This document shows, in pieces, positions 26,176 to 35,524 of a stretch of DNA of 64,000 nucleotides. Under the pieces are notes generated by a model. The model made no database searches. It had not been told where the DNA came from and saw only the letters and a program-made list of their open reading frames with translations. Both the position numbers and the translations under genes were made by a program. This stretch comes from Fen-1135 sp963705275 (GTDB lineage Bacteria; Desulfobacterota; Syntrophia; Syntrophales; UBA2185). The stretch spans positions 2,418,001-2,482,000 of the forward strand of contig OY970063.1 of NCBI GenBank assembly GCA_963705275.1, read 5' to 3'. Each line of letters begins with the position of its first letter. Within the stretch, counting starts at the first letter, position 1.

Positions 26176-27259
26176 GGTTGATCACACTGCTTATGTGCTC
26201 TATCTCCCCTTTTTCCAGTTCGGGGAACATGGGCAGGGACAGTACCTCTGCGGCGCATGTCTCACTATTCGTCAGATTCTCCGTGCCAATATTCCAGCGG
26301 GTGAATACATCCTGTCGATGGAGAGGCACGGGGTAATATATCGCTGAGGAGACATTCTCATTTTGCAGTGCCTTCATGAAGCCATCCCTGTTTTTTGAGC
26401 GGATGGTAAACTGATGATATACATGCTTGCAAAGAGGCAGCTCACGGGGAAGGGTAATATCAGCTCTCTTGATCAGCGTTCTGTATATGTCCGCATTAAT
26501 GCGTCGCTTATCATTAAATTCTTCGATCTTCTTCATTTTGACTCGGATGATAGCCGCCTGGATCTCATCAAGACGACTGTTATAACCTAGAGTCGTGTGA
26601 TGGTATTTAACGGCGCTCCCATGGTTACGGAGGAGCCGCAAGTTCTTTGCCATATCCTGATTGCCGGTGATAATCATGCCCCCGTCTCCGTAGCCGGCCA
26701 GATTCTTGCTCGGAAAGAAACTAAAGCACCCGCAGTCACCCCGGGTCCCCACTTTTTGTCCTTTGTACATCGCACCGAAGGCCTGGGCGCAGTCTTCAAT
26801 AACTCTGATATTATATTTCCCGGCGAGGGAGCAGATCGGATCCATATCTGCGGGATGGCCAAAGAGATGTACAGGGATGATTGCCCTGGTTTTTTTCGTA
26901 ATTTTCTCTTCTATCTTGTCGGGGTCGATATTGAATGTGTCCTTGGCAATATCTGCAAAGACGGGTGTTGCAGAAAGAAGCGATATGACGTCCGCTGTGG
27001 CAATGAAGGTAAAGGGTGTCGTAATGACCTCATCTCCTGCTCCAATTCCGCAGGCCCGCAGAGACAGGAGAAGGGCATCTGTCCCGCTTGCTACGCCGAT
27101 GGCATGAGATACGCCGTGATACTGCGCTACTTCTTTTTCCAGTTCCGCCACATTTGGCCCCAAGATGAACTGGCCATTGTCAAACACGCCCTGTACGGCT
27201 GCATCGATGTCCGCTTTTAGGATCTTGTACTGTCTCGTGAGATCAACCATGGGTATCAT
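26165..27259 (-). CDS. gnnB: DegT/DnrJ/EryC1 aminotransferase, GnnB-like (UDP-3-keto-GlcNAc transaminase)
   Basis: PLP-dependent sugar aminotransferase, 364 aa, with IGVASGTDALLLSLRACGIG, PFTFIATADVI, EDCAQAFGA and the Schiff-base lysine K185 in SFFPSKNLAGYGDGG. By itself the family cannot be narrowed. Its location between lpxA and lpxB, overlapping a Gfo/Idh/MocA dehydrogenase by 4 bases, is the arrangement described for gnnA/gnnB of Acidithiobacillus ferrooxidans. There the pair makes UDP-GlcNAc3N, the 2,3-diamino precursor for amide-linked lipid A. The gene symbol is therefore a context-based assignment; a WbpE-like role in an O-antigen sugar is the alternative. Confidence 0.82.
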   Translation of the reverse strand: MIPMVDLTRQYKILKADIDAAVQGVFDNGQFILGPNVAELEKEVAQYHGVSHAIGVASGTDALLLSLRACGIGAGDEVITTPFTFIATADVISLLSATPVFADIAKDTFNIDPDKIEEKITKKTRAIIPVHLFGHPADMDPICSLAGKYNIRVIEDCAQAFGAMYKGQKVGTRGDCGCFSFFPSKNLAGYGDGGMIITGNQDMAKNLRLLRNHGSAVKYHHTTLGYNSRLDEIQAAIIRVKMKKIEEFNDKRRINADIYRTLIKRADITLPRELPLCKHVYHQFTIRSKNRDGFMKALQNENVSSAIYYPVPLHRQDVFTRWNIGTENLTNSETCAAEVLSLPMFPELEKGEIEHISSVINHAP

Positions 27260-28203
27260 GGCAGCAACTCCTGCGATCGCCTCACCTTATCGGCAATGAG
27301 CAGAGCTAATTCTAAGGCGTCTCTTCCCTCTTTTCCTGTAACAGACGGCGGATTCCGGCTTATAACCGATTCAATAAAAGAACGGATCTCTTCCTCCAAG
27401 GGATCAAGCATCTTGACTTCCACAGGGTTGCCGCCAATCTCGATCCTACCTCCCGCACCGTTCTTCTTACTCAGGGAAACCAATTCGCGCTTCCCATAAT
27501 CGACTGCGTGATACCCCTCAAAGCCGAAGAATCTAATCTTCTGCATTGTCTTTCCCGTCACCCTGCTGGCGGTGACATTGGCTACGCACCCGGAAGCGAA
27601 GGTTATCCTCGCATTGGCAATATCCACCTTATCCGACAGGATCGATACCCCGACAGCTTCCACATTCTCTATGGATGACTTGACAAAGTGCAGGATTATA
27701 TCGAGATCATGGATCATGAGATCAAGAATCACATCAACATCCGTGCCGCGCTCAAAGAATGGGTGAAGGCGGTGAGTCTCAATAAAAAGCGGTCTCCCCA
27801 TGACCGTCCCCAGCGCGACGATTGCCGGATTAAACCTTTCAAGCAATCCTATTTGAAATATCAATCCTTTTGCCTCGGCAATGGCTATGAGTTCGTCAGC
27901 CTCCTCGACAGTCGTTGTAATGGGTTTTTCCAGCAGCACATCAATGCCTGCATCCAAAAAGTCTTTTGCAATCCGGTAATGGGATATGGTTGGAACGGCA
28001 ATGCTGACTGCATCTATTGAGCCTATCAGCTCCCGGTGATCGGACATAGCAACGCAGTCGTACATTTCTGCTGCCTCCCGGGCACGCTCCTCTTTGATGT
28101 CCACCACGCCGACAATTCGGCAATTGGACAACTCGCTGTATTTTTGCAGGTGGTAGCTGCCTAAATGACCGATACCCACCACACCGATTCTGATCTCTTT
28201 CAT
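27256..28203 (-). CDS. gnnA: Gfo/Idh/MocA oxidoreductase, GnnA-like (UDP-GlcNAc 3-dehydrogenase)
   Basis: NAD-dependent sugar dehydrogenase, 315 aa. The N-terminal Rossmann motif is IGVVGIGHLGSYHLQKY; the family catalytic EKP is in VLLEKPITTTVEEAD (about residues 89-103), and the C-terminal domain has LDLMIHDLDIILHFV. Predicted to oxidise the 3-hydroxyl of UDP-GlcNAc so that the adjacent DegT aminotransferase can install a 3-amino group. The ATGA overlap with gnnB and the position between lpxA and lpxB support this. It occupies the place where lpxI lies in some Proteobacteria; LpxI is a different family. The role rests mainly on synteny. Confidence 0.82.
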   Translation of the reverse strand: MKEIRIGVVGIGHLGSYHLQKYSELSNCRIVGVVDIKEERAREAAEMYDCVAMSDHRELIGSIDAVSIAVPTISHYRIAKDFLDAGIDVLLEKPITTTVEEADELIAIAEAKGLIFQIGLLERFNPAIVALGTVMGRPLFIETHRLHPFFERGTDVDVILDLMIHDLDIILHFVKSSIENVEAVGVSILSDKVDIANARITFASGCVANVTASRVTGKTMQKIRFFGFEGYHAVDYGKRELVSLSKKNGAGGRIEIGGNPVEVKMLDPLEEEIRSFIESVISRNPPSVTGKEGRDALELALLIADKVRRSQELLP

Positions 28204-28308
28204 ATGGCAGCCTAGATAATAAATTCTAATGCCTCATCCCTAGATGGGGACATGCATCTATCATTTCGAACTTAGCAGGGAACCTGCCAAAACCATAAGG
28301 ATTTAGAG

Positions 28309-29085
28309 CTATCTTGAGATCCCGCGAGCCGATCTGGTTTCGATGAACTCAACGAACTTCCTTACTTCCGGAATATAATCAACCTCGGCTTTGACCTTGG
28401 CAATCGCCGCGGAGAGAAGCAGGGATGATCTAAATACGATTCTATAGGCTTTCTTCAGCGCCTGTATAGTTTCCTCTTTGAACCCTCGGCGCTTCAGTCC
28501 TATCATATTGAGACCATACAGCTTTGCATAGTTACCGGAGGCCATGACGAAAGGGGGAACGTCCTTGGCAACGGCGGAAGCGCCGCCGATGATACAGTGC
28601 GCTCCGATACGCGTGAACTGATGGATGCCTGTCAAACCGCCGATGATAGCGTAATCTTCTATATGTATATGGCCCGCCAAATTGGCAGCATTGGCCATAA
28701 CGATATTATTTCCCAGTTTACAATTGTGTGCCACGTGGCAATAAGCCATCAGGAGGTTATTATTTCCTATTATGGTTACGCCGATATCGGCAGACGTAGC
28801 CCGGTTGACGGTCACATATTCTCTGATGGTATTGTTGTTCCCGATAATAACCCGAGTCTTTTCCCCTTTGAATTTCAGGTCCTGAGGCGCTGCGCCGATT
28901 GAACTAAATTGAAAGATGCGGCACCCCTCTCCAATGTCGGTATGGGCTTCCACTACTACATGAGGTCCGATGACGGTGTTCTTCCCGATATGCACATCGG
29001 GCCCAATGACCGTATAAGGACCGATCTCGACTCCCTCCGCGATATTGGCTTCCGTGGATAAAACTGCCGTAGGGTGAATATTCAT
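28309..29085 (-). CDS. lpxA: UDP-N-acetylglucosamine acyltransferase (probably acting on UDP-GlcNAc3N)
   Basis: First acyltransferase of lipid A synthesis, cytoplasmic, left-handed beta-helix trimer. It begins MNIHPTAVLSTEANI with an AAGGA site six bases upstream of the ATG at 29085; hexapeptide repeats run to about residue 185. The catalytic histidine lies in AYCHVAHNCKLGNN, and the C-terminal helical domain starts near LYGLNMIGLKRRGF. Length 258 aa. Because gnnA/gnnB follow, the enzyme probably transfers its acyl chain to the 3-amino group of UDP-GlcNAc3N, as in Acidithiobacillus and Leptospira. The chain length preferred cannot be told here. fabZ, often between lpxD and lpxA, is absent. 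Confidence 0.94.
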   Translation of the reverse strand: MNIHPTAVLSTEANIAEGVEIGPYTVIGPDVHIGKNTVIGPHVVVEAHTDIGEGCRIFQFSSIGAAPQDLKFKGEKTRVIIGNNNTIREYVTVNRATSADIGVTIIGNNNLLMAYCHVAHNCKLGNNIVMANAANLAGHIHIEDYAIIGGLTGIHQFTRIGAHCIIGGASAVAKDVPPFVMASGNYAKLYGLNMIGLKRRGFKEETIQALKKAYRIVFRSSLLLSAAIAKVKAEVDYIPEVRKFVEFIETRSARGISR

Positions 29086-29177
29086 AGTTAATCCTTGATT
29101 TCCCAAATACTGATCTTCACATTCGCAACAATTCAAAAAAATATTTATGAAATTTGGATTCTGAAATCATCCAGCAA

Positions 29178-30230
29178 TCAGGACTTGGTGCTGCTGGTTT
29201 CAATTTTTATGTCCTTTTCCAGTTTTTCCAGTCTTTCCAATATGGAAGCTACGTTCTTGCGCATTTCCGGAAGTTGTGAAACACATGCCTCTACTCGCAG
29301 CCATTGCCTGTGAGGCAAATGCGGTGAACCGGACACAACCTGCCCTGAGGGGACGTCGTCATGAACACCCGACTGGGCTCCAACCATGACATGATCACCT
29401 ATGTCGATGTGGCCAACGAGACCTGCCTGTCCTCCAAGAATGACACCCTTTCCAAGCCTTGTGCTTCCTGAAATGCCGACCTGGGATACAATCACGGAGT
29501 ATTCGCCAATGACCACATTGTGTGCCACTTGCACCAGATTATCGATTTTTACGCCCTTCTGTATCCAGGTCTTATCAATGGTGCCTCTGTCTATGGTAGT
29601 GTTGGCTCCCACTTCAACGTCGTCATCTATTTGCACAAAGCCTACCTGAGGGATCTTTATGTTTTCCTGTGCCGGCCTGGCAAAACCGAAGCCGTCGCCG
29701 CCGATAATGACACCGGCATGCAGGATGACCCTCTTTCCGATAATGCACCTTCTCATTACAACTACATTGGGATATAGAATAGAGTCTTCGCCGATGACCA
29801 CACGACGCCCGATGTAGACGCCCGGATAAATGATAACGCCCCTCTCAACTCTTGCTTCCCGTCCGATATAGACACCGGGAAAGATAGTTGCGCCTTTGGA
29901 GACGATTGCGCCTTCCTCGATGAAGCTTTCCGCACTAATCTTGGGTGTATCATGGTCTTCCGGATAAAAAAGACCGAGAACCCGGCCAAGGGCTATATAG
30001 GGATCATCAACAACGATCATGTTTCTGTCGTCCCTCTCGATTTGTGGCGATACCAGGATGGCAGAGGCTTTCGTCGTCTCGATGGACTTTATATATTTCG
30101 GGTTTGCAATGAAGGTTAGATCGCCCTTTCCGGCCTGATCGATTCCCCTGATATCTTCAATTACTACCTCAGGGTCTCCTTTGATCTTGGCGCCTAGAAA
30201 AGATGCAATTTCGCCCAGTGTCTTCTTCAA
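29178..30230 (-). CDS. lpxD: UDP-3-acyl-glucosamine N-acyltransferase
   Basis: Adds the second primary acyl chain, at the 2-amino position, during lipid A synthesis. 350 aa: an N-terminal LpxD uridine-binding domain (TLGEIASFLGAKIKGDPEV) and a left-handed beta-helix, with the catalytic-region histidine in LVQVAHNVVIGEYSVI and GGDGFGFA upstream of it. The C-terminal tail (about 310-350) is a short helix. TTG start at 30230; there is no better codon nearby. It follows ompH by 17 bases, the classic bamA-skp-lpxD order. Confidence 0.94.
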   Translation of the reverse strand: MKKTLGEIASFLGAKIKGDPEVVIEDIRGIDQAGKGDLTFIANPKYIKSIETTKASAILVSPQIERDDRNMIVVDDPYIALGRVLGLFYPEDHDTPKISAESFIEEGAIVSKGATIFPGVYIGREARVERGVIIYPGVYIGRRVVIGEDSILYPNVVVMRRCIIGKRVILHAGVIIGGDGFGFARPAQENIKIPQVGFVQIDDDVEVGANTTIDRGTIDKTWIQKGVKIDNLVQVAHNVVIGEYSVIVSQVGISGSTRLGKGVILGGQAGLVGHIDIGDHVMVGAQSGVHDDVPSGQVVSGSPHLPHRQWLRVEACVSQLPEMRKNVASILERLEKLEKDIKIETSSTKS

Positions 30231-30247
30231 TTTGATATCTCTATTTC

Positions 30248-30784
30248 TTATTTTTTCGACTTGAAGGTCTTGTTGAATTCTTCAATAACCTTCTGGGTCA
30301 AATTATTTTCTTTCGCAAAGTATGCAACGGGAGAGGTTCCGACATCGAGGATCAGCGTATATTTTTCCTTATCACCAATGGCGCGTATAACCTTCAAAAT
30401 ATCGGGAACCAACTTCTTGGAAAGCTCCTGGTCTCTCGACTGAAGCTCTTCATTGGCATCCTTGACCATTAACTGGTAATCCCTGAATTTTTTCTGGTAC
30501 GCCGCCTCTTTTTCCTTCATGGCGCTTTCTGTCAGGACTGATCGCTGCTTGTCCAGATCCTCTTTCAGCTTCCTCATTTCAGTCTCTTTTTGCTGTATCA
30601 TGGCCTTGTCTTTTTCGTAGAGCTTGCCGAAATCTTCGGCAGCCTTTTTGCCAGCATCTGATTTGAGCATGATCTCTCGCATGTCGATAATGCCTATTTT
30701 TTCAGCGGCAATTGCGTATGTGCCACATAGGCATAGTGACAGGATCATAAGTACCATTGAAATCAGCAGACTACTTTTTTTCAT
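30248..30784 (-). CDS. Periplasmic chaperone OmpH/Skp
   Basis: Holdase that keeps unfolded outer-membrane proteins soluble in the periplasm and hands them to the BAM complex. 178 aa with a Sec signal peptide (hydrophobic stretch MVLMILSLCLCGTYAIA, cleavage near AIAAEK) and a long charged coiled-coil region rich in K and E (about residues 50-120), as in Skp. The ATG at 30784 is preceded by GGGGGAAGAGG. It lies between bamA and lpxD, the usual neighbourhood. Confidence 0.9.
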   Translation of the reverse strand: MKKSSLLISMVLMILSLCLCGTYAIAAEKIGIIDMREIMLKSDAGKKAAEDFGKLYEKDKAMIQQKETEMRKLKEDLDKQRSVLTESAMKEKEAAYQKKFRDYQLMVKDANEELQSRDQELSKKLVPDILKVIRAIGDKEKYTLILDVGTSPVAYFAKENNLTQKVIEEFNKTFKSKK

Positions 30785-30822
30785 AACCTCTTCCCCCTAT
30801 TAATTAGAATGAGTCGGCATGT

Positions 30823-33468
30823 CTACATAAACATACCTATTGTGAATTCAAATCTATTGGAAGCTTCATTTTCCTTTTGGTCAAGAACATAACCCCATTC
30901 GAGCCTCAGAGGACCAATAGGCGAATACCACCGTACGCCCGCTCCGACCGTTCTTCTCATGTCATCGAGATGCCAACCGCTGTCCCATGCATTGCCCGTA
31001 TCGAAGAATACAACCCCCTTCATCCCGGCGTTCTTAATCAGGGGAAAGACGTATTCAAAGTTGAAACATAGCATTGTGAAGCCGCCGATAGGGTCATTTG
31101 TCACGGGGTCTCTTGGGCCCACGTCACGAAGACCCCGGAGAGAATCTATCCCCCCCAGATAGTAGCGCTCATATATAGGAACGTCCGTCTCCGCGGTACG
31201 CTGTATGAAACCACCTCGCGCGCGCACACTGAATACAGTGTCCAGGGGCAGAGGATGGTACCATGAAGTCCTCGCCCCATATCTGATATAGTCTACGCTG
31301 CCCTGGAGAGGTCCGCCCGCATAATCAATGCTAGCGATGTTTCTGTAGCCATTCGTTGGAAACATCCAGTCATCAGTCGTATCCTTTGTGAGACCGAAGG
31401 AGATCACGCTCTCCGTTGTTTTTCCTGCTTGTTGCTTGATCAGATTCGCTGCGGTGTCCAAGATATCCCCCACGTCATTCGTAAAAAGCCTGTATCCCAC
31501 AGAACCGGAAACGTATGGCCAGAGAGGATAGGCAAAGGTCGTTCCGAAACCCCTGGTATTCAAAGTGTAGCTGTCATATTGCCGCTGTGCGCTCCATACG
31601 TCAAATTTACTCCACAGAGGCATATCAAAGAGCGCTGGCTCTATGAACGAGAGCTCATACATCGATGATATTGCCCCGATGCTTGCCTTGAGGCTCAAGG
31701 TCTGTCCTCTGCCGAAGAGATTCTGTTGGGATATCTGGGCGGTGCCCACGGCATGGTCCATGGCTGAATATCCCGCGCCGATACTGAACATGCCCGTCGG
31801 TTTTTCCTTGACGTTGATATTAACATCCGTCAACTTTTCGTCAGGGCCCTTTTCCGTCTGAAAATTTACCTCTTCAAAGTATCGCAGGCGATTGAGAGCC
31901 ATGTAGCTACTCTTGAGCTTACTGCTGCTATAAAGGTCCCCTTCGCTAAAAGCGAGCTGCCTCCTGATCACTTTATCCCGGGTTTTTGTATTGCCTGTGA
32001 TAGTTATTCTGTTGAAGTAGACCTCGTGACCCTTCTTAATATTAAAAGTTACATCCACCGTCTGTGTCTTTTCCTGAGGAACAGTGCGGGGAGCAATGTC
32101 TGCATATGCGTAACCGTCATCATTACAAGCTTGGGTGATGTACTCCATATCTTTCATGATCGCTTCCCTGTCGTAGAACTCTTTCTTGCTGATATTGAGC
32201 TTATTCAGCAGTTCAGAGCGGGAGACCGTTAATGTATCGCCTGTAATATCTACCTTGCCTACTTTGAATTGCTTTCCCTCTACGATCGGTATCTTTACAT
32301 ATATCCCCTTTTTGTCGTGGGTAATTTCAGGTTCACCGACCTGAGCATTGATGAAGCCGTGATTCAGGTAAAATGCGTTCAGTTTATCCGTATCCTGTTT
32401 CAATTGGTCTTTCTTCAGGATGCCCGAGTCGGTTAGAAAATGGAACATGCCCCATTCCGTGAGGCTCATCAGATTCTTTAGCTCTTTGCTCGTGAATGCC
32501 CGGTTTCCCTCAAAAGAGATGGTCTTGACATACAGCCGCTCATCTTCGGTTATATTGAAGGTTACACTGATATTCTTATCGCCTTCTTTATCAATGGCAT
32601 ACTTGATCTGTGCATTGTAGTATCCCTTGTTGTCGTAGAGGGCTTTGATTTTTTCTGTACTGGCCACAATTTTCTCTGGGTTGAGGACCTGCTGGACTTT
32701 AAATGTCAGGACTCCTTCAATCTCACTTTTCTCGATGGCTTTATTGCCCTTTATTCTTATCTCTGAGATCAGGGCTTTTTCTTTCAAAATAAATGATATG
32801 ATCTTTCCCTCAGGACTGCTTGTGACATCTGCGGCGACGTCATCGAAATACCCCATCTTGTAAATAGCTTTGATGTCAGAGGTGAGCTCCGCCTCCGAAA
32901 ATAGATTTCCCCTGGCACTTTTTATGACCTGGGTAAGCGCGCTGCTTTCAATCTTCTTGTTACCCTTAAACTCAATCTTTGCTATTCTCATATCCGCGGC
33001 TATCTTGAGGAGTATATTTGTACGTAATTGGGCAGAGATGGAGCCGATAGCCGCCATGCCTTTGCCATGCGCAAAGACTGCAGGCAGCGCTTTTCCTTCT
33101 TTCACATCAATGACCCTGGCGTCTACGCTGATTTGCTCTCCGAATGCGGAAAGACTGCCTATGATTACGTAATTGGCGCCCGATTCCTTCCCCACATTGA
33201 GGGCAAGCTTTTCATCAATCCGTTTGCCTTCCACAGCTTTGGCCAGTGAAACTCCTTCAATCATCTGGATGCTTTTTGACTTGGCAAATTCCGTGGAGAG
33301 CCCTTTGTAGATGGCCTCCCGAAGATTTGCTGCATTTGCTTGGGCGTGAACTTCAAAGGGGAGTATAGCAATTTTCTTTAAGTCTTCTGCAAAAGCATCT
33401 TGATGACGTACCAGCAGGAGAGAAGCCAGCATAAATATGATCTTTATGAGAATCCTGTTATTATTCAT
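30823..33468 (-). CDS. bamA: Outer membrane protein assembly factor BamA with an extra N-terminal domain
   Basis: Inserts beta-barrel proteins into the outer membrane. 881 aa, longer than the roughly 800 of E. coli BamA. A signal peptide (about 1-28, ending DAFAED) is followed by an extra domain of about 130 residues (ILPFEVHAQANAANLREA, GANYVIIGSLS, VDARVIDVKEGKALP) that resembles TolB-N/CsgG/FlgO-type proteins. Five POTRA domains then span about 160-560, and a 16-strand Omp85 barrel about 570-881. The lid-loop VRGF-like motif is present as SLRGLRDVGPRDP. The protein ends TIGMFM, with the aromatic residue one place from the end. It overlaps lolD by 8 bases. Confidence 0.92.
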   Translation of the reverse strand: MNNNRILIKIIFMLASLLLVRHQDAFAEDLKKIAILPFEVHAQANAANLREAIYKGLSTEFAKSKSIQMIEGVSLAKAVEGKRIDEKLALNVGKESGANYVIIGSLSAFGEQISVDARVIDVKEGKALPAVFAHGKGMAAIGSISAQLRTNILLKIAADMRIAKIEFKGNKKIESSALTQVIKSARGNLFSEAELTSDIKAIYKMGYFDDVAADVTSSPEGKIISFILKEKALISEIRIKGNKAIEKSEIEGVLTFKVQQVLNPEKIVASTEKIKALYDNKGYYNAQIKYAIDKEGDKNISVTFNITEDERLYVKTISFEGNRAFTSKELKNLMSLTEWGMFHFLTDSGILKKDQLKQDTDKLNAFYLNHGFINAQVGEPEITHDKKGIYVKIPIVEGKQFKVGKVDITGDTLTVSRSELLNKLNISKKEFYDREAIMKDMEYITQACNDDGYAYADIAPRTVPQEKTQTVDVTFNIKKGHEVYFNRITITGNTKTRDKVIRRQLAFSEGDLYSSSKLKSSYMALNRLRYFEEVNFQTEKGPDEKLTDVNINVKEKPTGMFSIGAGYSAMDHAVGTAQISQQNLFGRGQTLSLKASIGAISSMYELSFIEPALFDMPLWSKFDVWSAQRQYDSYTLNTRGFGTTFAYPLWPYVSGSVGYRLFTNDVGDILDTAANLIKQQAGKTTESVISFGLTKDTTDDWMFPTNGYRNIASIDYAGGPLQGSVDYIRYGARTSWYHPLPLDTVFSVRARGGFIQRTAETDVPIYERYYLGGIDSLRGLRDVGPRDPVTNDPIGGFTMLCFNFEYVFPLIKNAGMKGVVFFDTGNAWDSGWHLDDMRRTVGAGVRWYSPIGPLRLEWGYVLDQKENEASNRFEFTIGMFM

Positions 33469-34132
33469 AGTTATAAATTTTTCCGTCTCTTAAGCCAATG
33501 TTCTTTGACATTTTGTCAGCCAGCATTCTGTTGTGGGTAACGACGACGAGGGTGATCCCTTTTGTCCTATTGAGGTCCAAGAGGATATCTTCAATCTTCT
33601 TGCCAGTTTCGCTGTCAAGATTTCCCGTAGGCTCATCAGCCAGAATGATTTCCGGTTCCATGATGAGCGCCCGCGCCACGGCAACCCTCTGCTGCTCGCC
33701 TCCGGAAAGCTCGCCGGGTTTGTGGGTTAATCTGTCGCCGAGTCCCACTTCATGCAATATGGCTGCGGCCCGCTCTCTCGCTTTTCGATATGCTAGACCG
33801 TGAATCAGAGCCGGCATCATAGTGTTTTCCACACTGTTAAACTCGGGCAGTAGGTTATGGAATTGGAAAACAAAACCAATCGTTTTGTTTCTGAACTCGG
33901 CTAGTTTCTTCTTGTCCCACTGGAAGACGTCGATGTCATCGAAAAGCACGGTGCCCGATGTGGGATGATCCACCGTTCCCAGAATATGAATAAGGGTGCT
34001 CTTTCCCGCACCGGAAACACCCAATATGGCAAGAGACTCACCTCGGGTTATGGCGAAGTCCAAGTCTTTCAAAACTTCAATCCTGTTGCCATCCTTGATA
34101 AAGGTTTTACTTAAATTCTTTAGCTGTATCAT
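33461..34132 (-). CDS. lolD: Lipoprotein-releasing system ATP-binding protein
   Basis: ATPase of the LolCDE-type complex that extracts lipoproteins from the inner membrane for transport to the outer membrane. The 223-aa ABC domain has Walker A LGVSGAGKSTLIHIL (about 38-52), the Q-loop, signature LSGGEQQRVAVARAL, Walker B IILADEPTGNLD and H-loop VVVTHN. The ATG at 34132 is preferred over the TTG one codon upstream. It follows the permease gene by about 100 bases and overlaps bamA by 8 bases. MacB-type ATPases look similar; the LolC-like partner next door decides. Confidence 0.92.
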   Translation of the reverse strand: MIQLKNLSKTFIKDGNRIEVLKDLDFAITRGESLAILGVSGAGKSTLIHILGTVDHPTSGTVLFDDIDVFQWDKKKLAEFRNKTIGFVFQFHNLLPEFNSVENTMMPALIHGLAYRKARERAAAILHEVGLGDRLTHKPGELSGGEQQRVAVARALIMEPEIILADEPTGNLDSETGKKIEDILLDLNRTKGITLVVVTHNRMLADKMSKNIGLRDGKIYNYE

Positions 34133-34238
34133 CAAATAAAATACTAATAAATTCTAAAGTCTACATCCATATCGGATAATCTGTAATTCCGTATTCTCCG
34201 TCATTTGGGCTTAGGTCCCCGAGTCTGATCTCCAATGA

Positions 34239-35516
34239 TCAATCATATCTAAGGGCTTCCGCCGGGTCCAGTTTAGAAGCCCTCCGGGAGGGATAAATTG
34301 TCGACAGGAAACATATCAGCATGGTCCCTATGATTATGATTACTACATCACTATAATTGACTTGGGAAGGTAACTGGCTTAGGTAATATACATCTCCGGG
34401 AAGTATTTTGAAACCGAAAAGATTCTCGATGGATACAGATAGCTTCTCAAGGTTTAAGGCGACTGCAAGCCCTCCGATACAGCCCATAATGGTGCCGATG
34501 GCGCCGATTATCACTCCTTGGTAAACGAATATCTTCATGATGCTTGCTGAAGTGGCTCCCATGGATTTTAAGATGGCGATATCCTTGTTCTTTTCCATGA
34601 CTATCATAATGAGCGTGCATATTATGTTAAACGCTGCAACCAGAACAATGAGGCTCAGGATGATGAACATCACCCGCTTCTCCAGTTTCAGGGCGGAAAA
34701 TAGGTTCTTATTCATTTCCATCCAGTTCCTTGCCCAGAAGGGAAACCCCAGTTTTCTCTCTATGGATTTTGCGATGATATTAGCCCTGTAGATATCGTTA
34801 ACCTTTATTTCAATGCCCGTCACCTGTTCTCCCATATTTAGGAAATCCTGACAGTCTCTCAAGGAAACGTATGCGAGGGTTGAATCATATTCATAGAATC
34901 CGGAATCGAAGATACCCACAACTATAAATTTTTTCATTTTGGGAACCATTCCCATAGGCGTGGAAATACCCATGGGAGAGATTATATTCACGGGGTCGAA
35001 GAGTAGAAGCCCCATATTTTTTGCCAGTTCTTTGCCTATGACGATGCCTGGGAGCATAGATTTATCCTTGCCGAGTTCCACCGTACTGCGCTCTTTTTCA
35101 GAAAGATACGCGATGTTTCCTTCATGCATCTTCCCCAGATTAATGACTTTGAAGGCGGTATCTACCGACATCCCCCGCAGGATTACGCCGCTGGTACGAC
35201 CCTCATTTTTCAGCATGGCCTGACTGAATATGAATGGCGTGGAGGCGACGACACCTTCGACTTTTTCAACCTCGTTCATAACCTTCTGGTAGTCTTTCAT
35301 CGCCCCTGTGTACTGCATGAGAACGACATGAGAATTTATTCCCAATATCTTATTCCTGAGATCAGTTTCGAAACCGTTCATTACAGCAAGGACAATGATG
35401 AGTGCGGCAACACCTAAGAATATCCCGGCAATGGATATGAATGTGATAATGGAGACAAATATCTGCTTTCGCTTGGCCCGGAGGTATCGAAGACTGATAA
35501 AGAATTCAAAGGACAT
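34239..35516 (-). CDS. Lipoprotein-releasing system permease (LolC/LolE family)
   Basis: Inner-membrane permease (425 aa) that works with LolD. It has an N-terminal transmembrane helix (FVSIITFISIAGIFLGVAA), a large periplasmic MacB-core domain (about 50-270) and three C-terminal helices of the FtsX fold (IILSLIVLVAAFNIICTLIM, IGAIGTIMGCIGGLAVAL and an end segment ending STIYPSRRASKLDPAEALRYD, the family hallmark). Only one permease gene is present, so it probably acts as a homodimer, as in bacteria with a single LolF-like protein. It starts 8 bases after the lysS stop, suggesting one transcript. Confidence 0.92.
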   Translation of the reverse strand: MSFEFFISLRYLRAKRKQIFVSIITFISIAGIFLGVAALIIVLAVMNGFETDLRNKILGINSHVVLMQYTGAMKDYQKVMNEVEKVEGVVASTPFIFSQAMLKNEGRTSGVILRGMSVDTAFKVINLGKMHEGNIAYLSEKERSTVELGKDKSMLPGIVIGKELAKNMGLLLFDPVNIISPMGISTPMGMVPKMKKFIVVGIFDSGFYEYDSTLAYVSLRDCQDFLNMGEQVTGIEIKVNDIYRANIIAKSIERKLGFPFWARNWMEMNKNLFSALKLEKRVMFIILSLIVLVAAFNIICTLIMIVMEKNKDIAILKSMGATSASIMKIFVYQGVIIGAIGTIMGCIGGLAVALNLEKLSVSIENLFGFKILPGDVYYLSQLPSQVNYSDVVIIIIGTMLICFLSTIYPSRRASKLDPAEALRYD

Positions 35517-35524
35517 GTGTAATC

